DNA of 64,000 bases from an uncultured Alphaproteobacteria bacterium (lineage in GTDB: Bacteria > Pseudomonadota > Alphaproteobacteria > RF32 > CAG-239), in contig CAKQPS010000002.1 in NCBI GenBank assembly GCA_934270475.1, positions 124,001 to 188,000 on the forward strand, in the 5' to 3' direction. Below the pieces are notes generated by a model, which was given only the letters and a program-made list of their open reading frames with translations, made no database searches and was not told the DNA's origin. This document shows, one piece after another, positions 42,362 through 52,800 of the stretch (the first letter of the stretch is position 1; every line of letters begins with the position of its first letter). Made by a program: the position numbers and the translations under genes.

Positions 42362-44044
42362 ATGTCAAGTGATGATTTCAAAAGTTTTATAACTGCCGTA
42401 TTTTTGTCAGCGCTGGTAGTTTTGGGTGTTAACTATTTTTTCCCGCAGCAAACAACCGAAGCTGAAAGCGAAACTGCGGCAATAGAAGAAACTCAAACGC
42501 CGGTTGCCGAAGAAATGCCTCAAGCAAACGATACGGCTGTAACCATCTATGCTCCGGTTGATGAAGTGCTGAAACAAGATGAACGCCTGAAAATCAGCAA
42601 CGGCGTTATCAACGGCAGCATTCGCTTGAAAGGCGCGCGCTTTGATGAAATTCTGCTTGATAAATATAAATTAACTTTGGACGATGACAGTCCGGACGTA
42701 GAGCTGCTGTCTCCAGCAAAAACCGAAAACGCTTATTATGCCGACTACGGCTGGCTTTCCAGCGACAAAACTTTATTGCTCCCGAATAAAGACACGTTAT
42801 GGACGGTTGCCGGCAATCAAGAATTGACGCCTGATACTCCGGTTGTGCTGGTTTGGGACAACGGTCAAGGCGTTAAATTTATGTATACCATCAGCTTAGA
42901 TGCCAACTATTTGTTTGACATTAAGCAGACTGTAGAAAATAACAGCGGTCATGAAATCACGGTTTATCCGTATGGATTGTTCAGCAAAACCATTAAAGAT
43001 GAGCAGCAGAACCGCAGCGTTGTGCACGAAGGCTTTACCGGAATTATTGACGGCGACTTAAAAGAGATTCGCTACAGCAAGCTTGATGCTGAAAAAGAGC
43101 CGGAAACATTTGAAACCACCGGCGGCTGGATTTCTTTGACCGACAGATATTGGTTCAGCGCTTTTATTTTTAACGACACCTACAAAGCTAAAGTTACTTT
43201 GCGCAAAACCAATGACAATACTTTTCAGCTGGATTTCAAAGGTCTGCCGATGCAGATTCAATCCGGCAGCTCGGCAAGTTTCAGCTCACAGATGTATGCC
43301 GGTGCGAAAGAAATCAAGCTTTTGGATAAATATTCAAAAAGCATCAAAAAGTTTGACTTGAACGTTGACTTTGGCTGGTACTACTTTTTAACAAAACCAT
43401 TCTTTTACATTTTGGACTATTTATATCATTTAATCGGCAATATGGGCTGGGCGATTTTGCTGTTTGCGGCACTGCTGCGTCTGCTGATGTTCCCGATAGC
43501 CAACAAATCATACGAGAGCATGTCTAAAATGAAGAAACTGCAGCCGAAAATGCAAGAACTGCAAGAACTTTATAAAGATGATAAAGTATCTTTGCAACGC
43601 GCCACCATGGAGCTTTACCGCCGCGAAAAAGTTAATCCGGCTTCCGGCTGTCTGCCGCTGTTTATTCAAATTCCGATTTTCTTCTCGCTGTATAAGGTGC
43701 TGAATATCGCCATTGAAATCCGCCATGCTCCGTTTATCGGCTGGATTAAAGACTTGTCGGCTCCAGACCCGCTGACAATTTCAACTTGGGCGCATATTTA
43801 TGTTCCGTCTTTGCTGGATATCGGCGTATGGCCGCTGATTTACGGCGCAACTATGTTCATTCAGCAAAAGCTGAATCCAGCTCCGGCAAATAAAGATCAA
43901 GCCCGCATGATGGCTTTGATGCCGCTGATTTTTATGATTATGTTCGCGCATTTTGCCGTCGGTTTGGTGATTTATTGGACGCTCAGCAATATTCTGTCGG
44001 TTATTCAACAAAAGTATATTATGCATAAAAACGGTGTAAAATGA
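42362..44044 (+). CDS. yidC: Membrane protein insertase YidC
   Basis: Inner-membrane insertase. The 560 aa have an N-terminal membrane helix (about 10-26), a large periplasmic beta-domain (about 60-340), and the Oxa1-type five-helix core. The conserved arginine lies in helix 2 (ILLFAALLRLLMFPIANKSYESMSKMKKLQPKM), and the hairpin reads KVNPASGCLPLFIQIPIFFSLYKVL. Gene order after yidD is standard. Its last four bases overlap the start of engB. Confidence 0.97.
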   Translation: MSSDDFKSFITAVFLSALVVLGVNYFFPQQTTEAESETAAIEETQTPVAEEMPQANDTAVTIYAPVDEVLKQDERLKISNGVINGSIRLKGARFDEILLDKYKLTLDDDSPDVELLSPAKTENAYYADYGWLSSDKTLLLPNKDTLWTVAGNQELTPDTPVVLVWDNGQGVKFMYTISLDANYLFDIKQTVENNSGHEITVYPYGLFSKTIKDEQQNRSVVHEGFTGIIDGDLKEIRYSKLDAEKEPETFETTGGWISLTDRYWFSAFIFNDTYKAKVTLRKTNDNTFQLDFKGLPMQIQSGSSASFSSQMYAGAKEIKLLDKYSKSIKKFDLNVDFGWYYFLTKPFFYILDYLYHLIGNMGWAILLFAALLRLLMFPIANKSYESMSKMKKLQPKMQELQELYKDDKVSLQRATMELYRREKVNPASGCLPLFIQIPIFFSLYKVLNIAIEIRHAPFIGWIKDLSAPDPLTISTWAHIYVPSLLDIGVWPLIYGATMFIQQKLNPAPANKDQARMMALMPLIFMIMFAHFAVGLVIYWTLSNILSVIQQKYIMHKNGVK

Positions 44045-44676
44045 GCGAAAAATTTACTAAAGAAGAACTGGCTGCGGCAACCGCACAATTTACCCGCCCC
44101 TGCAATTTTATAATCAGCGTGGCAAATTTAGTGCAGCTACCGGAGTCCGATTTTGATGAAGTCGCTTTTGCCGGACGTTCCAACGTTGGAAAATCCAGCC
44201 TGATAAATGCACTGTTTAATCAGACCAAGCTGGCGAAAACTTCCAGCACTCCGGGGCGCACCCAACAGCTTAACTTTTTTAACTTTGACAATAAGCTTTA
44301 TTTGGTAGACCTTCCGGGTTATGGCTATGCCAAAGCTCCGGAAAAGCTGGTAAAGCAATGGCAGGTTGTGCTGAAAACATATTTGCGCGGAAGACCTACT
44401 TTACGCCGAGTTTTTCTGTTGATAGATTCCCGACATGGCTTAAAAAAAGAAGACCGCGAGATTATGAAGCTGCTGGACGAATCCGCGGTTACTTATCAAG
44501 TTGTGCTGACTAAGATTGATAAAATCTCGGAAAAGGCATTATCCTCCGTCAGCACAGCGATTGCTGAAGAATTAAAAAAGCATGCTGCAGCCATGCCTGA
44601 ACCATTGACTACAAGCTCCGAAAAGAAAATCGGCCTTGATATTCTTAAAGCCGAAGTTTGCTCTTTTATGAAATAA
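44041..44676 (+). CDS. engB: Ribosome-biogenesis GTPase EngB (YihA/YsxC)
   Basis: GTPase for 50S assembly. Length 211 aa with G1 GRSNVGKSSLINAL, the threonine-rich switch SSTPGRTQQLNFF, G3 DLPGYGYAKAP and G4 TKIDK. It overlaps yidC by ATGA. The convergent VirB11 gene ends only three bases away, leaving no room for a terminator between them. Confidence 0.96.
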   Translation: MSEKFTKEELAAATAQFTRPCNFIISVANLVQLPESDFDEVAFAGRSNVGKSSLINALFNQTKLAKTSSTPGRTQQLNFFNFDNKLYLVDLPGYGYAKAPEKLVKQWQVVLKTYLRGRPTLRRVFLLIDSRHGLKKEDREIMKLLDESAVTYQVVLTKIDKISEKALSSVSTAIAEELKKHAAAMPEPLTTSSEKKIGLDILKAEVCSFMK

Positions 44677-44679
44677 ATT

Positions 44680-45654
44680 CTAGGTTACTTCCGTAATGGC
44701 ACGCGTATTGCCTAAACGGCAAATTTGCACCACGTGCAGTTTGCGTTTCATTTCATCTAAAGTTTGCTCCACATTTACCGTACCCTGCGTAGAAGCTTGG
44801 ATACGTTTGATAAATTGCAGATATGCTTCTTGCGAACTTTCGGCGTGGATAGTGGCAAAACAGTTATCGTGACCGGAACCCATCAGCTGCCAAATACCGC
44901 TGGCGTTGCTGGTGGAAATCTCGCCGCCGATGATAGCGTCAGGCGTAAAACGCACTACCAAGTCGATGATTTTTGAATAGTCCATTTCGTTAGCTTGGTC
45001 GGTACGAGACATTACCAAGTGAACGCGGTTCGGGTGCGGCACAATCAATTCGCGCGTATCTTCCACGGTAATAATGCGCTTGTGAATATCCAAAATTTTC
45101 AGCAGGTTATTCAAGAATGTAGTCTTACCGGTAGAGGTTGCACCGCTTACCAAAATGTGCTCGCCGCGTTTGATATACAAAAGCAGGCGTTCGTAAGCGT
45201 CATCAGGCACTTTAATATCTTTCAGCGGATTTAATTTTTGCAGCGCATGTCCTTGCCGCATACCATAATCTTCTAGTCCAAAAGCCACATCATCGGCATG
45301 CAGACGGATTGCCAACGCCACGCCACCGGTTAAATCTTCTTCGTCATACATCACGTTACGCCCGCAAATCGCCGAAAAACGGTGATCGCCTGGGATTGTG
45401 GCATATACCAGCGGAGAACCCTGCAACGGGTCAAATTTCAGCTCATAGGTATTGGCAATGATATAAAGCAAATCGGTCAGATATTCTTTAGTAAGCTTTT
45501 CATCTTTATACATTACCCACGGATAGGCGCGTTTTCCGCGCATACGCAGCCAAATTTGCCCAGCACGGTTAATGGCTACTTCTTCCAAATTGTCTTGAGT
45601 ATACCAATAGGATAAGGGGCGTAAAACAGATTCTAAAACTGAAAAATCACTCAT
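44680..45654 (-). CDS. VirB11-type traffic ATPase of the T4SS
   Basis: Hexameric cytoplasmic ATPase that powers pilus assembly and substrate transfer in type IV secretion. The 324 aa have Walker A GATSTGKT at residues 171-178, the Asp box TVEDTREL (196-203), Walker B-like DAIIGGEI (239-246) and the His box GHDNCFATIHAESSQEAY (261-278). The N-terminal domain is the VirB11 kind (EVAINRAGQIWLRMRGKR). It is the last gene of the locus, starting 10 bases after the VirB10-like gene. It matches VirB11/TrbB better than the longer DotB. Confidence 0.95.
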   Translation of the reverse strand: MSDFSVLESVLRPLSYWYTQDNLEEVAINRAGQIWLRMRGKRAYPWVMYKDEKLTKEYLTDLLYIIANTYELKFDPLQGSPLVYATIPGDHRFSAICGRNVMYDEEDLTGGVALAIRLHADDVAFGLEDYGMRQGHALQKLNPLKDIKVPDDAYERLLLYIKRGEHILVSGATSTGKTTFLNNLLKILDIHKRIITVEDTRELIVPHPNRVHLVMSRTDQANEMDYSKIIDLVVRFTPDAIIGGEISTSNASGIWQLMGSGHDNCFATIHAESSQEAYLQFIKRIQASTQGTVNVEQTLDEMKRKLHVVQICRLGNTRAITEVT

Positions 45655-45664
45655 TTTTTACCTC

Positions 45665-48600
45665 CTATAGCAAAGACGGAACGTCATCATCTTCCGGTGT
45701 TGTAATCGGTGCAGTCTGCTGAATATCGGCAGGAACACCGCCGTTTTGCTGCTGCAGGCGCTGTTGTGCCCGCAACTGCTGCTGACGAGCATTAGCCCTT
45801 TGCGCGCCGCCAGTCGGGCGAATGTCCTCTTCGTATTCCGAACCATAATACGAGTTGCCGGTGCTGCTGTCGCTGCCCATAAATGTATCTGGATCAGTAG
45901 TTAAGCCTGTTTTGGTTTCATAACCATTTTCACCATTTTCACCATTTCCGCCGTCTTTACCTTTTTTATCGTCTTCTTCAGTTCTGAGCCACAAATCCTG
46001 ATTAGCAAAAATTATTATACGCGTGCCGGCAGGAATATAGGTTACAGACCGAATGTTGGCTTTTGAAGTAATTATCTCATCAAAAATAGACTGCATCTGC
46101 GTCAAGAAGTTTTGGCGGGCATCTTCAGCTGCCTGACTTTTTGAATCGGAAGTGGTTGAACCGTTAGAAGATTCCGTGCTGCCGCTGCCTGCCGCCATCA
46201 CATAGGCTGTTGCGCTTTCCATTGCCGTCATTAACATCGGAGCAGAATATTTCTTCAGCAGCTGCTCGTCTAAATATCCGATTGCTCCAGCTCGACCTTG
46301 AGCATCGGCGGTTTGAGCGCTGCCCAAATTAAACTGCGAACCATCAGGACGAATCAGACGTTTCCAGCTAATGCCGATTTTAACCGCACCGCCGCTGTTG
46401 CCACCGCTGGAACCTTCGCCGCCCATACTGCCGATAACTCTTGAACCAGCCGGAATAATAATGTTTCTACCTTCTTCAGAATAAACGTTGCGCTCAACTA
46501 TCGCCGTAACCGGAATATTTGAACCCAAACCGTCAGAAGCATAAACAGAACGAGACAAAACCGCCGGAATTGGTTTATCTTCCAAAATCATATTGCTCAT
46601 ATCAACACGCCAGGTCGAAATATTTTCTTTTTTTCCGCCCCACGCGCCGTCTTCATAACCGGTAAAGCTAGATGCCTTATACTGACCTTTTACTTCGCCG
46701 ACAGCCATTCCGTGGCGGCGGGCATTTTGCAGCTGCGATAGAGCGCTTGCTCTTGCCGGATCATAGCGTTCACCGGCGCCATAGCCGCCTCCAGGTCCTA
46801 AAGAGCTTGGTTTTGAGCCAATACCGTAAGCATTGCCACCGCCAAAAGTTCCGGCAGGCACAAACATATTTTTAGCTGAGGCATTTTTAATTTCTTCAAC
46901 ACCTATCGGATTATATTTTGTATCAACAATCATACCGTCCGGTGTTCTGTAGCCAATATGGTTGCCGTTATCATCATAAACCTTGTTGTCATCATAAATG
47001 CTGCCCAAAATATCGCCGTCCGGATTCAAGGCTATGCCTATTACTCTCCGGTTAAAACCGCCGGTTGAGTTTACATTTGTAACAGTGCCGTCTTCCCCCA
47101 TCGGTTTTTCATTTTGAATTTGAACCCTCTTATAGTCTGCCCAATCTTGTCTAGAATCAACAGCTTGTTTTTGTTCGCCGAGCTGATAGTATTGCAGCGG
47201 ATATGCCTTGGCAATTTCATCGCCGGCAGTGTTGCGGATAGTTCCGGTTTCTGACAAATAGCCGATGTTTTTGTTGTCATAATCCAAAACATTACCGTCC
47301 ATCTGCAATTCGCCGACTGCATTGTTGCTGACATCACGCACCGTATAGTCGCGGTTGCCGCGCGCTGCCACATTACCGGATTTATCAAGCACAAAACCTT
47401 TATCCATTTTTCCCATACGGCTGCCGGCAGTGTTGAGAACAGTACCGTCTTTCAGGATATAGCCGTATACCACAAAATCTTCATTATACATATACATATC
47501 ATACAAAGCATAGCCAACCTGCTCGCCGTTATGCTGCACGCTTCCGTCAAAGTACATCTGACCAACCACATCACCTTTGGAATTTAGCACCTGACCCGAA
47601 TTTTGCACCAGTCCCATAAAGGTATTGTCATTGTTAAACGCCACTTTATAGCGCATAGCGTTACCTATGGATTTTTTAGATTTTGAAACAGCATTACCGT
47701 TTGGCTGAATTGAGCCCAATATCTGATTATTGTTATCGGCAATAGTGCCGTTATCTAAAATCTGACCAATGATATTGTTATCAAAATCAATAACCGGATT
47801 TGTCTGAATCACGCCGTATTGCCATTGATTGTCGGCATTAACAATAATTCCGCGGCGATTAACGCAGCCTAAATTTTTGTCTTCAAAATCAACGCCTTTG
47901 CCCAAGTTAAGCAAACCGGCAAAGTTTCCTTCAAAATCAATTAACCCTTTGCCAAGCACCGAATAACCAATATACGAGCCGACATCGGAAACTGCTTGTC
48001 CGTTCGGAAGCACTCTGCCAATCGGCACATCTCGGCTGTTTACAACCTCGCCGCGTCCGTTCATTACGCCCAGCATTGCGCATTTGTCGTTGTTTATGCT
48101 CAAAAACGGCACGGTTTTACCCACAACTGAGTTATTATTATCACTGACATAGCCGCTGTACAAAACCTGCCCCAGCTTATTTCCCTGCAAGTCATTGACC
48201 TTGCCTTCCGAATCCGCATATCCCAGCAAATCGCCGTTAGACGCAACAACCACGCGGCTGCTGCCGGCATAGCCCCGCAGCGGCATAATGTTTTGCGACA
48301 AACCGCCTGCCGAATCCACCACATAATTGCCTGGGACAACTTTTGCCGCCAGTTCGCCGTTTTCATTAAATATAAGATTATCGTTATTGAGAGTGCCTAA
48401 TTTCTGCCCTTTAAAGCCAAGCGCGTATAAAATATCCAGCGTTGAACCGATATAACCGTTTTTACCGATAAGCACCCCGTTCATATTCATTTTTGCATCA
48501 GGCATATCACGGTAAAGTGCGCCGTTTGGCGTTATATATGAATAAATTTGCCCTTCCAAACCGTAAATCGGCGACATCAAGCGGCTTCCACCATTTATTT

Positions 48601-49885
48601 TGTTATCTGCAGCAAACAGATATCCGAACGGCGAAACTTTTTGCTTATCCGAACCTGACGCAGCAGTAGCATCTACTTCGGCAGCCCCATACGCTTTATC
48701 CAAACTGCTGTATGCCAGCATATTTTTAACTATACCGCCGGAAAGCATACCATTGCCGTCAAAAGCCCAAGCTCCGCGCATACGCCCCAAAACTCCGCCT
48801 TTTAACGATATATACAAGCCATTGTTCATACTTTGACCGATAAGCTGTCCAAAAACGCCGAATATCGGACCGGTTTGCGTCAACTGACCGATTTTTTGAT
48901 TGTTACGGTCATAAACATAGCCGCCGGCTCCGATTTTACCGATAACTTCTTTTTCTTTTGCCACTAAACCTTTAGGCAAAACACGCCCCAAATATTGACC
49001 TTGATTATCGTTGGCTGTGGCAGAAAGCGGAACAGAAAAACCTATTACTTGATTATCTTTATTTACAATATTGCCGTCGGCACGATAGCGTCCAACTTCG
49101 GCTGTGCCGTTTACCACAGTACCGTTATAGGTTATCACGCCCATATATCCGCCATTTAAATCAAAGGCATAGCCGGTGCGCACAACCCGTCCGATAATGC
49201 CTTTATCGGAGGCATACACATATTCGTTAGCATGCACAGTGCCGATTTCTTTGCCTTCAAAATCTATAACCTTCCCCGCAGGTGAAATACTGCCGATAAA
49301 TTTACCGTTCAGCGAAACCACCATTTTAGAAGACATCAAGCGACCGTCTAAAGTATAACTATCGGCGTTTTTGCGATAAGCATAACCATTGGCTGAAACA
49401 AAACCGACTTCGCTGCCGTCCAAATTGGTATAGGTTCCGGCGCCGGTCAAGCGTCCCAACGGATTCCCTTCGGCAGAATACACCAACCCTGGGAACAAAA
49501 TTGAACCAATAACATTATATTGCTCATCAATAACCAAACCATTCGGCAGAGCTTTGCCCAAAGGCTTGCCGGTTAGGCTGCGCACAACGCCGTCGCTGTT
49601 GATTTTACCGAGCGGGCGGTTATCATTACCGACAGCCACGCCTTGCGGAACCACACCGCCGATGACTTCGTTATTGTCATCTACAATCAAGCTGTCCGCC
49701 GTGATATAGCCGATATTTTCTCCGTCGGCATTGATAACCATACCTGTAGAAATCACTTGTCCCATAACGTTACCGTTAAAATCAACTGCGGTAATTTCAA
49801 CAGCTTGAGCTGAATTACTTTTCAAACCGAACAAAAACAGTGCAAAGACAACTAATTTAAAATATTTTGATTTGCCTAATTTCAT
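45665..49885 (-). CDS. Giant exported repeat protein with C-terminal VirB10/TrbI domain
   Basis: 1406 aa. A signal peptide is cleaved near residue 28 (SAQA). Residues about 30-995 are dozens of short repeats of a G-x-[VI]-x-x-x-G-x-[VIA]-x-[DN]-x-x-G-x-x-[IL]-G type, about 16-20 residues each. After a glycine-rich linker, residues about 1085-1300 are a clear VirB10 domain (ILEDKPIPAVLSRSVYASDG, NVYSEEGRNIIIPAGSRVIG, SWKRLIRPDGSQFNLG). The tail is glutamine-rich. VirB10 normally has a cytoplasmic N-terminus and inner-membrane helix; here the N-terminus looks exported instead. The ATG overlaps the stop of the preceding repeat gene (TAATG). Inferred role: outer-membrane core/channel of the T4SS, with a long repeat arm as in DotG/IcmE. 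Confidence 0.88.
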   Translation of the reverse strand: MKLGKSKYFKLVVFALFLFGLKSNSAQAVEITAVDFNGNVMGQVISTGMVINADGENIGYITADSLIVDDNNEVIGGVVPQGVAVGNDNRPLGKINSDGVVRSLTGKPLGKALPNGLVIDEQYNVIGSILFPGLVYSAEGNPLGRLTGAGTYTNLDGSEVGFVSANGYAYRKNADSYTLDGRLMSSKMVVSLNGKFIGSISPAGKVIDFEGKEIGTVHANEYVYASDKGIIGRVVRTGYAFDLNGGYMGVITYNGTVVNGTAEVGRYRADGNIVNKDNQVIGFSVPLSATANDNQGQYLGRVLPKGLVAKEKEVIGKIGAGGYVYDRNNQKIGQLTQTGPIFGVFGQLIGQSMNNGLYISLKGGVLGRMRGAWAFDGNGMLSGGIVKNMLAYSSLDKAYGAAEVDATAASGSDKQKVSPFGYLFAADNKINGGSRLMSPIYGLEGQIYSYITPNGALYRDMPDAKMNMNGVLIGKNGYIGSTLDILYALGFKGQKLGTLNNDNLIFNENGELAAKVVPGNYVVDSAGGLSQNIMPLRGYAGSSRVVVASNGDLLGYADSEGKVNDLQGNKLGQVLYSGYVSDNNNSVVGKTVPFLSINNDKCAMLGVMNGRGEVVNSRDVPIGRVLPNGQAVSDVGSYIGYSVLGKGLIDFEGNFAGLLNLGKGVDFEDKNLGCVNRRGIIVNADNQWQYGVIQTNPVIDFDNNIIGQILDNGTIADNNNQILGSIQPNGNAVSKSKKSIGNAMRYKVAFNNDNTFMGLVQNSGQVLNSKGDVVGQMYFDGSVQHNGEQVGYALYDMYMYNEDFVVYGYILKDGTVLNTAGSRMGKMDKGFVLDKSGNVAARGNRDYTVRDVSNNAVGELQMDGNVLDYDNKNIGYLSETGTIRNTAGDEIAKAYPLQYYQLGEQKQAVDSRQDWADYKRVQIQNEKPMGEDGTVTNVNSTGGFNRRVIGIALNPDGDILGSIYDDNKVYDDNGNHIGYRTPDGMIVDTKYNPIGVEEIKNASAKNMFVPAGTFGGGNAYGIGSKPSSLGPGGGYGAGERYDPARASALSQLQNARRHGMAVGEVKGQYKASSFTGYEDGAWGGKKENISTWRVDMSNMILEDKPIPAVLSRSVYASDGLGSNIPVTAIVERNVYSEEGRNIIIPAGSRVIGSMGGEGSSGGNSGGAVKIGISWKRLIRPDGSQFNLGSAQTADAQGRAGAIGYLDEQLLKKYSAPMLMTAMESATAYVMAAGSGSTESSNGSTTSDSKSQAAEDARQNFLTQMQSIFDEIITSKANIRSVTYIPAGTRIIIFANQDLWLRTEEDDKKGKDGGNGENGENGYETKTGLTTDPDTFMGSDSSTGNSYYGSEYEEDIRPTGGAQRANARQQQLRAQQRLQQQNGGVPADIQQTAPITTPEDDDVPSLL

Positions 49886-52800
49886 TAGTTCCTCCGATTC
49901 TTTGCGACTTCAGGCAGCAGATAGCCGGCTACATTTTTATCTGCATCAATGAAAGAGCCGTTGCTCTTCATATATCCAATTTCTTTTCCGGTATCAACTA
50001 TGACCTTGCCATTTGCCGCCAAACGTCCAGCATAGTCGCCGTTGTTAGAAAGCACAGTGTTGCCTATGCTGTAAACATGACCAAGGATATTGTTTTGATT
50101 ATCAACCGCCAAACCATCTGTCAGCAGTTTGCCGATAACGCTGCCGCCGCTATATACCTTAGCATCAAAACCGACAAAGCCTTTTACCTTATCATCATTG
50201 CCGATGACAATGTCTCCGCTCACAACCTCGCCCAGCAATTTACCGTCAAATCCGGCAACCTTTCCATCTGCCATAACCAGTCCCATGATTGCCTTTTGAT
50301 TACTCATAAAGCGACCGTCCGGCAAGATTTCGCCCATTATATTGCCGCCAAAATCAATAACCATTCCTTTAGGCATCGGCGAGATATTGTCGCTGGTCAC
50401 GCCGCCAGGGAGCAATACGGAAACTACGCTGTTATCTCTGCCGACAACTTCTCCGAATGCGTTTGAAAAACCGACATATTTACCAAACAAATCTATCATT
50501 GCGGTTTCCGGCAAGACTTCACCGATAATTCGTCCGTCACGCACTATATGCCCGTCAGGCACAACTTTACCGGTTATGTCGCCGCGTTTATATTCGTTGC
50601 CGTCTGCATCTTCTGTTTTTTCTTCTAATTCAACTACTTCGCCTGAAGACACAACATAACCCAAATATGCTCCGTTATAGCCGCGCACGCCGCCTTGACG
50701 CACAATTCCGCCCAACTGACGACCGTTTTCATCTATAAAGCGACCTTTAGCGTCGGTTTTGCCAATTACACTGCCTTTAATATCAACAATGTTCATATCA
50801 TAGTTAACAAAACCCAGCGGCTGACCGTCCATATCAACCACGTATCCGGTTTCCAAAAACTTTGCCGGCACGCCGCCATATAGTCCTAAGCCATTGCCTT
50901 TTAACGAGTCAACAACCTCTCCCGTGCGGTCATAAACATTTCCATCTGGAAACAGATGTCCCAAAATGCTGCCGTCCGCACTGATAAGAATATTTACTTC
51001 AGGCGCGGCGAAACCAATGATTTGATTGTTGTGACCAGCAATCAAATTTCGCAAAAACAACCGAACAGGTCCTTGCCCCGAAACCGTTACTCTGCCGTTT
51101 TTATCAAACAATCCCAGCAGCTTACCGTTAAAATCATAAGCATAATAAGCATTGGAAACTTTGCCTAAATAGCCCATATCTTTATCGTAAACTTCGCCAT
51201 TGTGGTTAGCGCAGCCGATGACATTGTTTTCTTTATCGCGTAAAGCTCCGTTTGCCTCCAAAACGCCTAAACTTTGCCAATTTACCGACATAACCTCGCG
51301 CTGACGCACCAAATGTCCTTTAATCTGCGGTTTTTCCAAGGCTAAAACCGAACCGTCAGGATTAAGGCAGCCTACTTCTTTGCCATAGGCATCGCGCACA
51401 TATCCATCGGCGTTTGCCTCGCCGATGTAGTTACATTCATCGTCATACACGCTGCCTGTTTCAATTATTTTACCGGCAAATTTACCGTCTTCAGTCCAAG
51501 CTGTGCCGTCGGCAAAAATCTGCAAGCCGGTTTCTTCGCCTTCTTTGCGGATAATTCCATCTTTATCCAAGCGGTAATCATAGCGGCAGCCCCAATCGGC
51601 AATATATCCAGCATGAACGCCGCGTGCCAAAATCTTGACACCGTTTTTATCAACCACCAAGCCGTTCGGCAGCATTTTGCCCACAACTTTGTTTTGACTG
51701 ACAATCTCGCCGCGGTTGTTGATTTCGCCCAAAATTTTACCATCAGGAGTAATCGGCAGCTGCTGCTTATCCAACAAGCCGCCTATTTTACGCACGCCAA
51801 ACACACGAATATTGCCGCTTACATCAACAATGCCCAATTTTTTACCGTTTTTGTCATAGACCACGTTGTTTTTATCAACATAGCCCATCACATTACCATT
51901 TTTATCCAGCGCCAAATTTCCGTTATCACCGACTCTGCCGATAATATTGCCGTTTTCATCAATAATATTGCCGTCAGCGTCAATTTTGCCGATAACATTG
52001 CCGTTAAAGTCGCGAACAGTACCGTCCTCGTCGACATAACCGATGACGTTGCCGTCTTTATCATAGGCAATTCTTATAGCTTTGCCTTTTTTTCCGGCTA
52101 TAATGCGCTCGCCGGAATCTTTAACCGTACGCACCACATTTCCGTCTTTATCGGTTCGACCGACAATATTGCCTTTACCGTCTCTAACCGTGCCGTTTTC
52201 GTCAATATAACCAATCACATTGCCGTTTTCATCTATTGCCAAATGCTTTTTGGCGCCAGCTTTACCGATAATATTGCCATTTTCATCAATGATATTGCCG
52301 TCAGCGTCGATTTTGCCGATAACATTGCCGTTAAAATCCCGAACCGTGCCATCGTCCTCAATATAACCAATGACGTTGCCGTCTTTGTCATAGGCTAAAT
52401 GCTTTTCGGCGCCGGCTTTACCGATAGTTTCAGTTATCATCTTATCGCCGATGACGTTGCCTTCTTCGTCCACATAACCGACAACATCGCCGTTATTGCG
52501 CACAACGCCGGCATCATCAATATAGCCGATAACATTGCCTTCTTCATCTAATGCCAAATCATGCCATTGATTTTCGGTTCTGCCGATAATTTTGCCGTTG
52601 ACGTCAACCACATTGCCATTTTCATCAGCCTTGCCGATGATATTGCCGTCAAAATCGCGAACAACGCCGTTTTCATCAACATAACCGATGATATTGCCGT
52701 TTTCGTCATATACCATTTGCGATGTTGAGCCGCGAGTGCCGACCTTTTGCTTTTGGAAAACATTACCATTTTCATCTGTATAGCCAACCACGTTGCCGTT

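Noticed and set aside
49880..49890. The two giant repeat genes as one gene broken by a frameshift
   Set aside because: The junction is a clean TAATG with a signal peptide encoded right after the new ATG, and both halves keep full-length intact frames.
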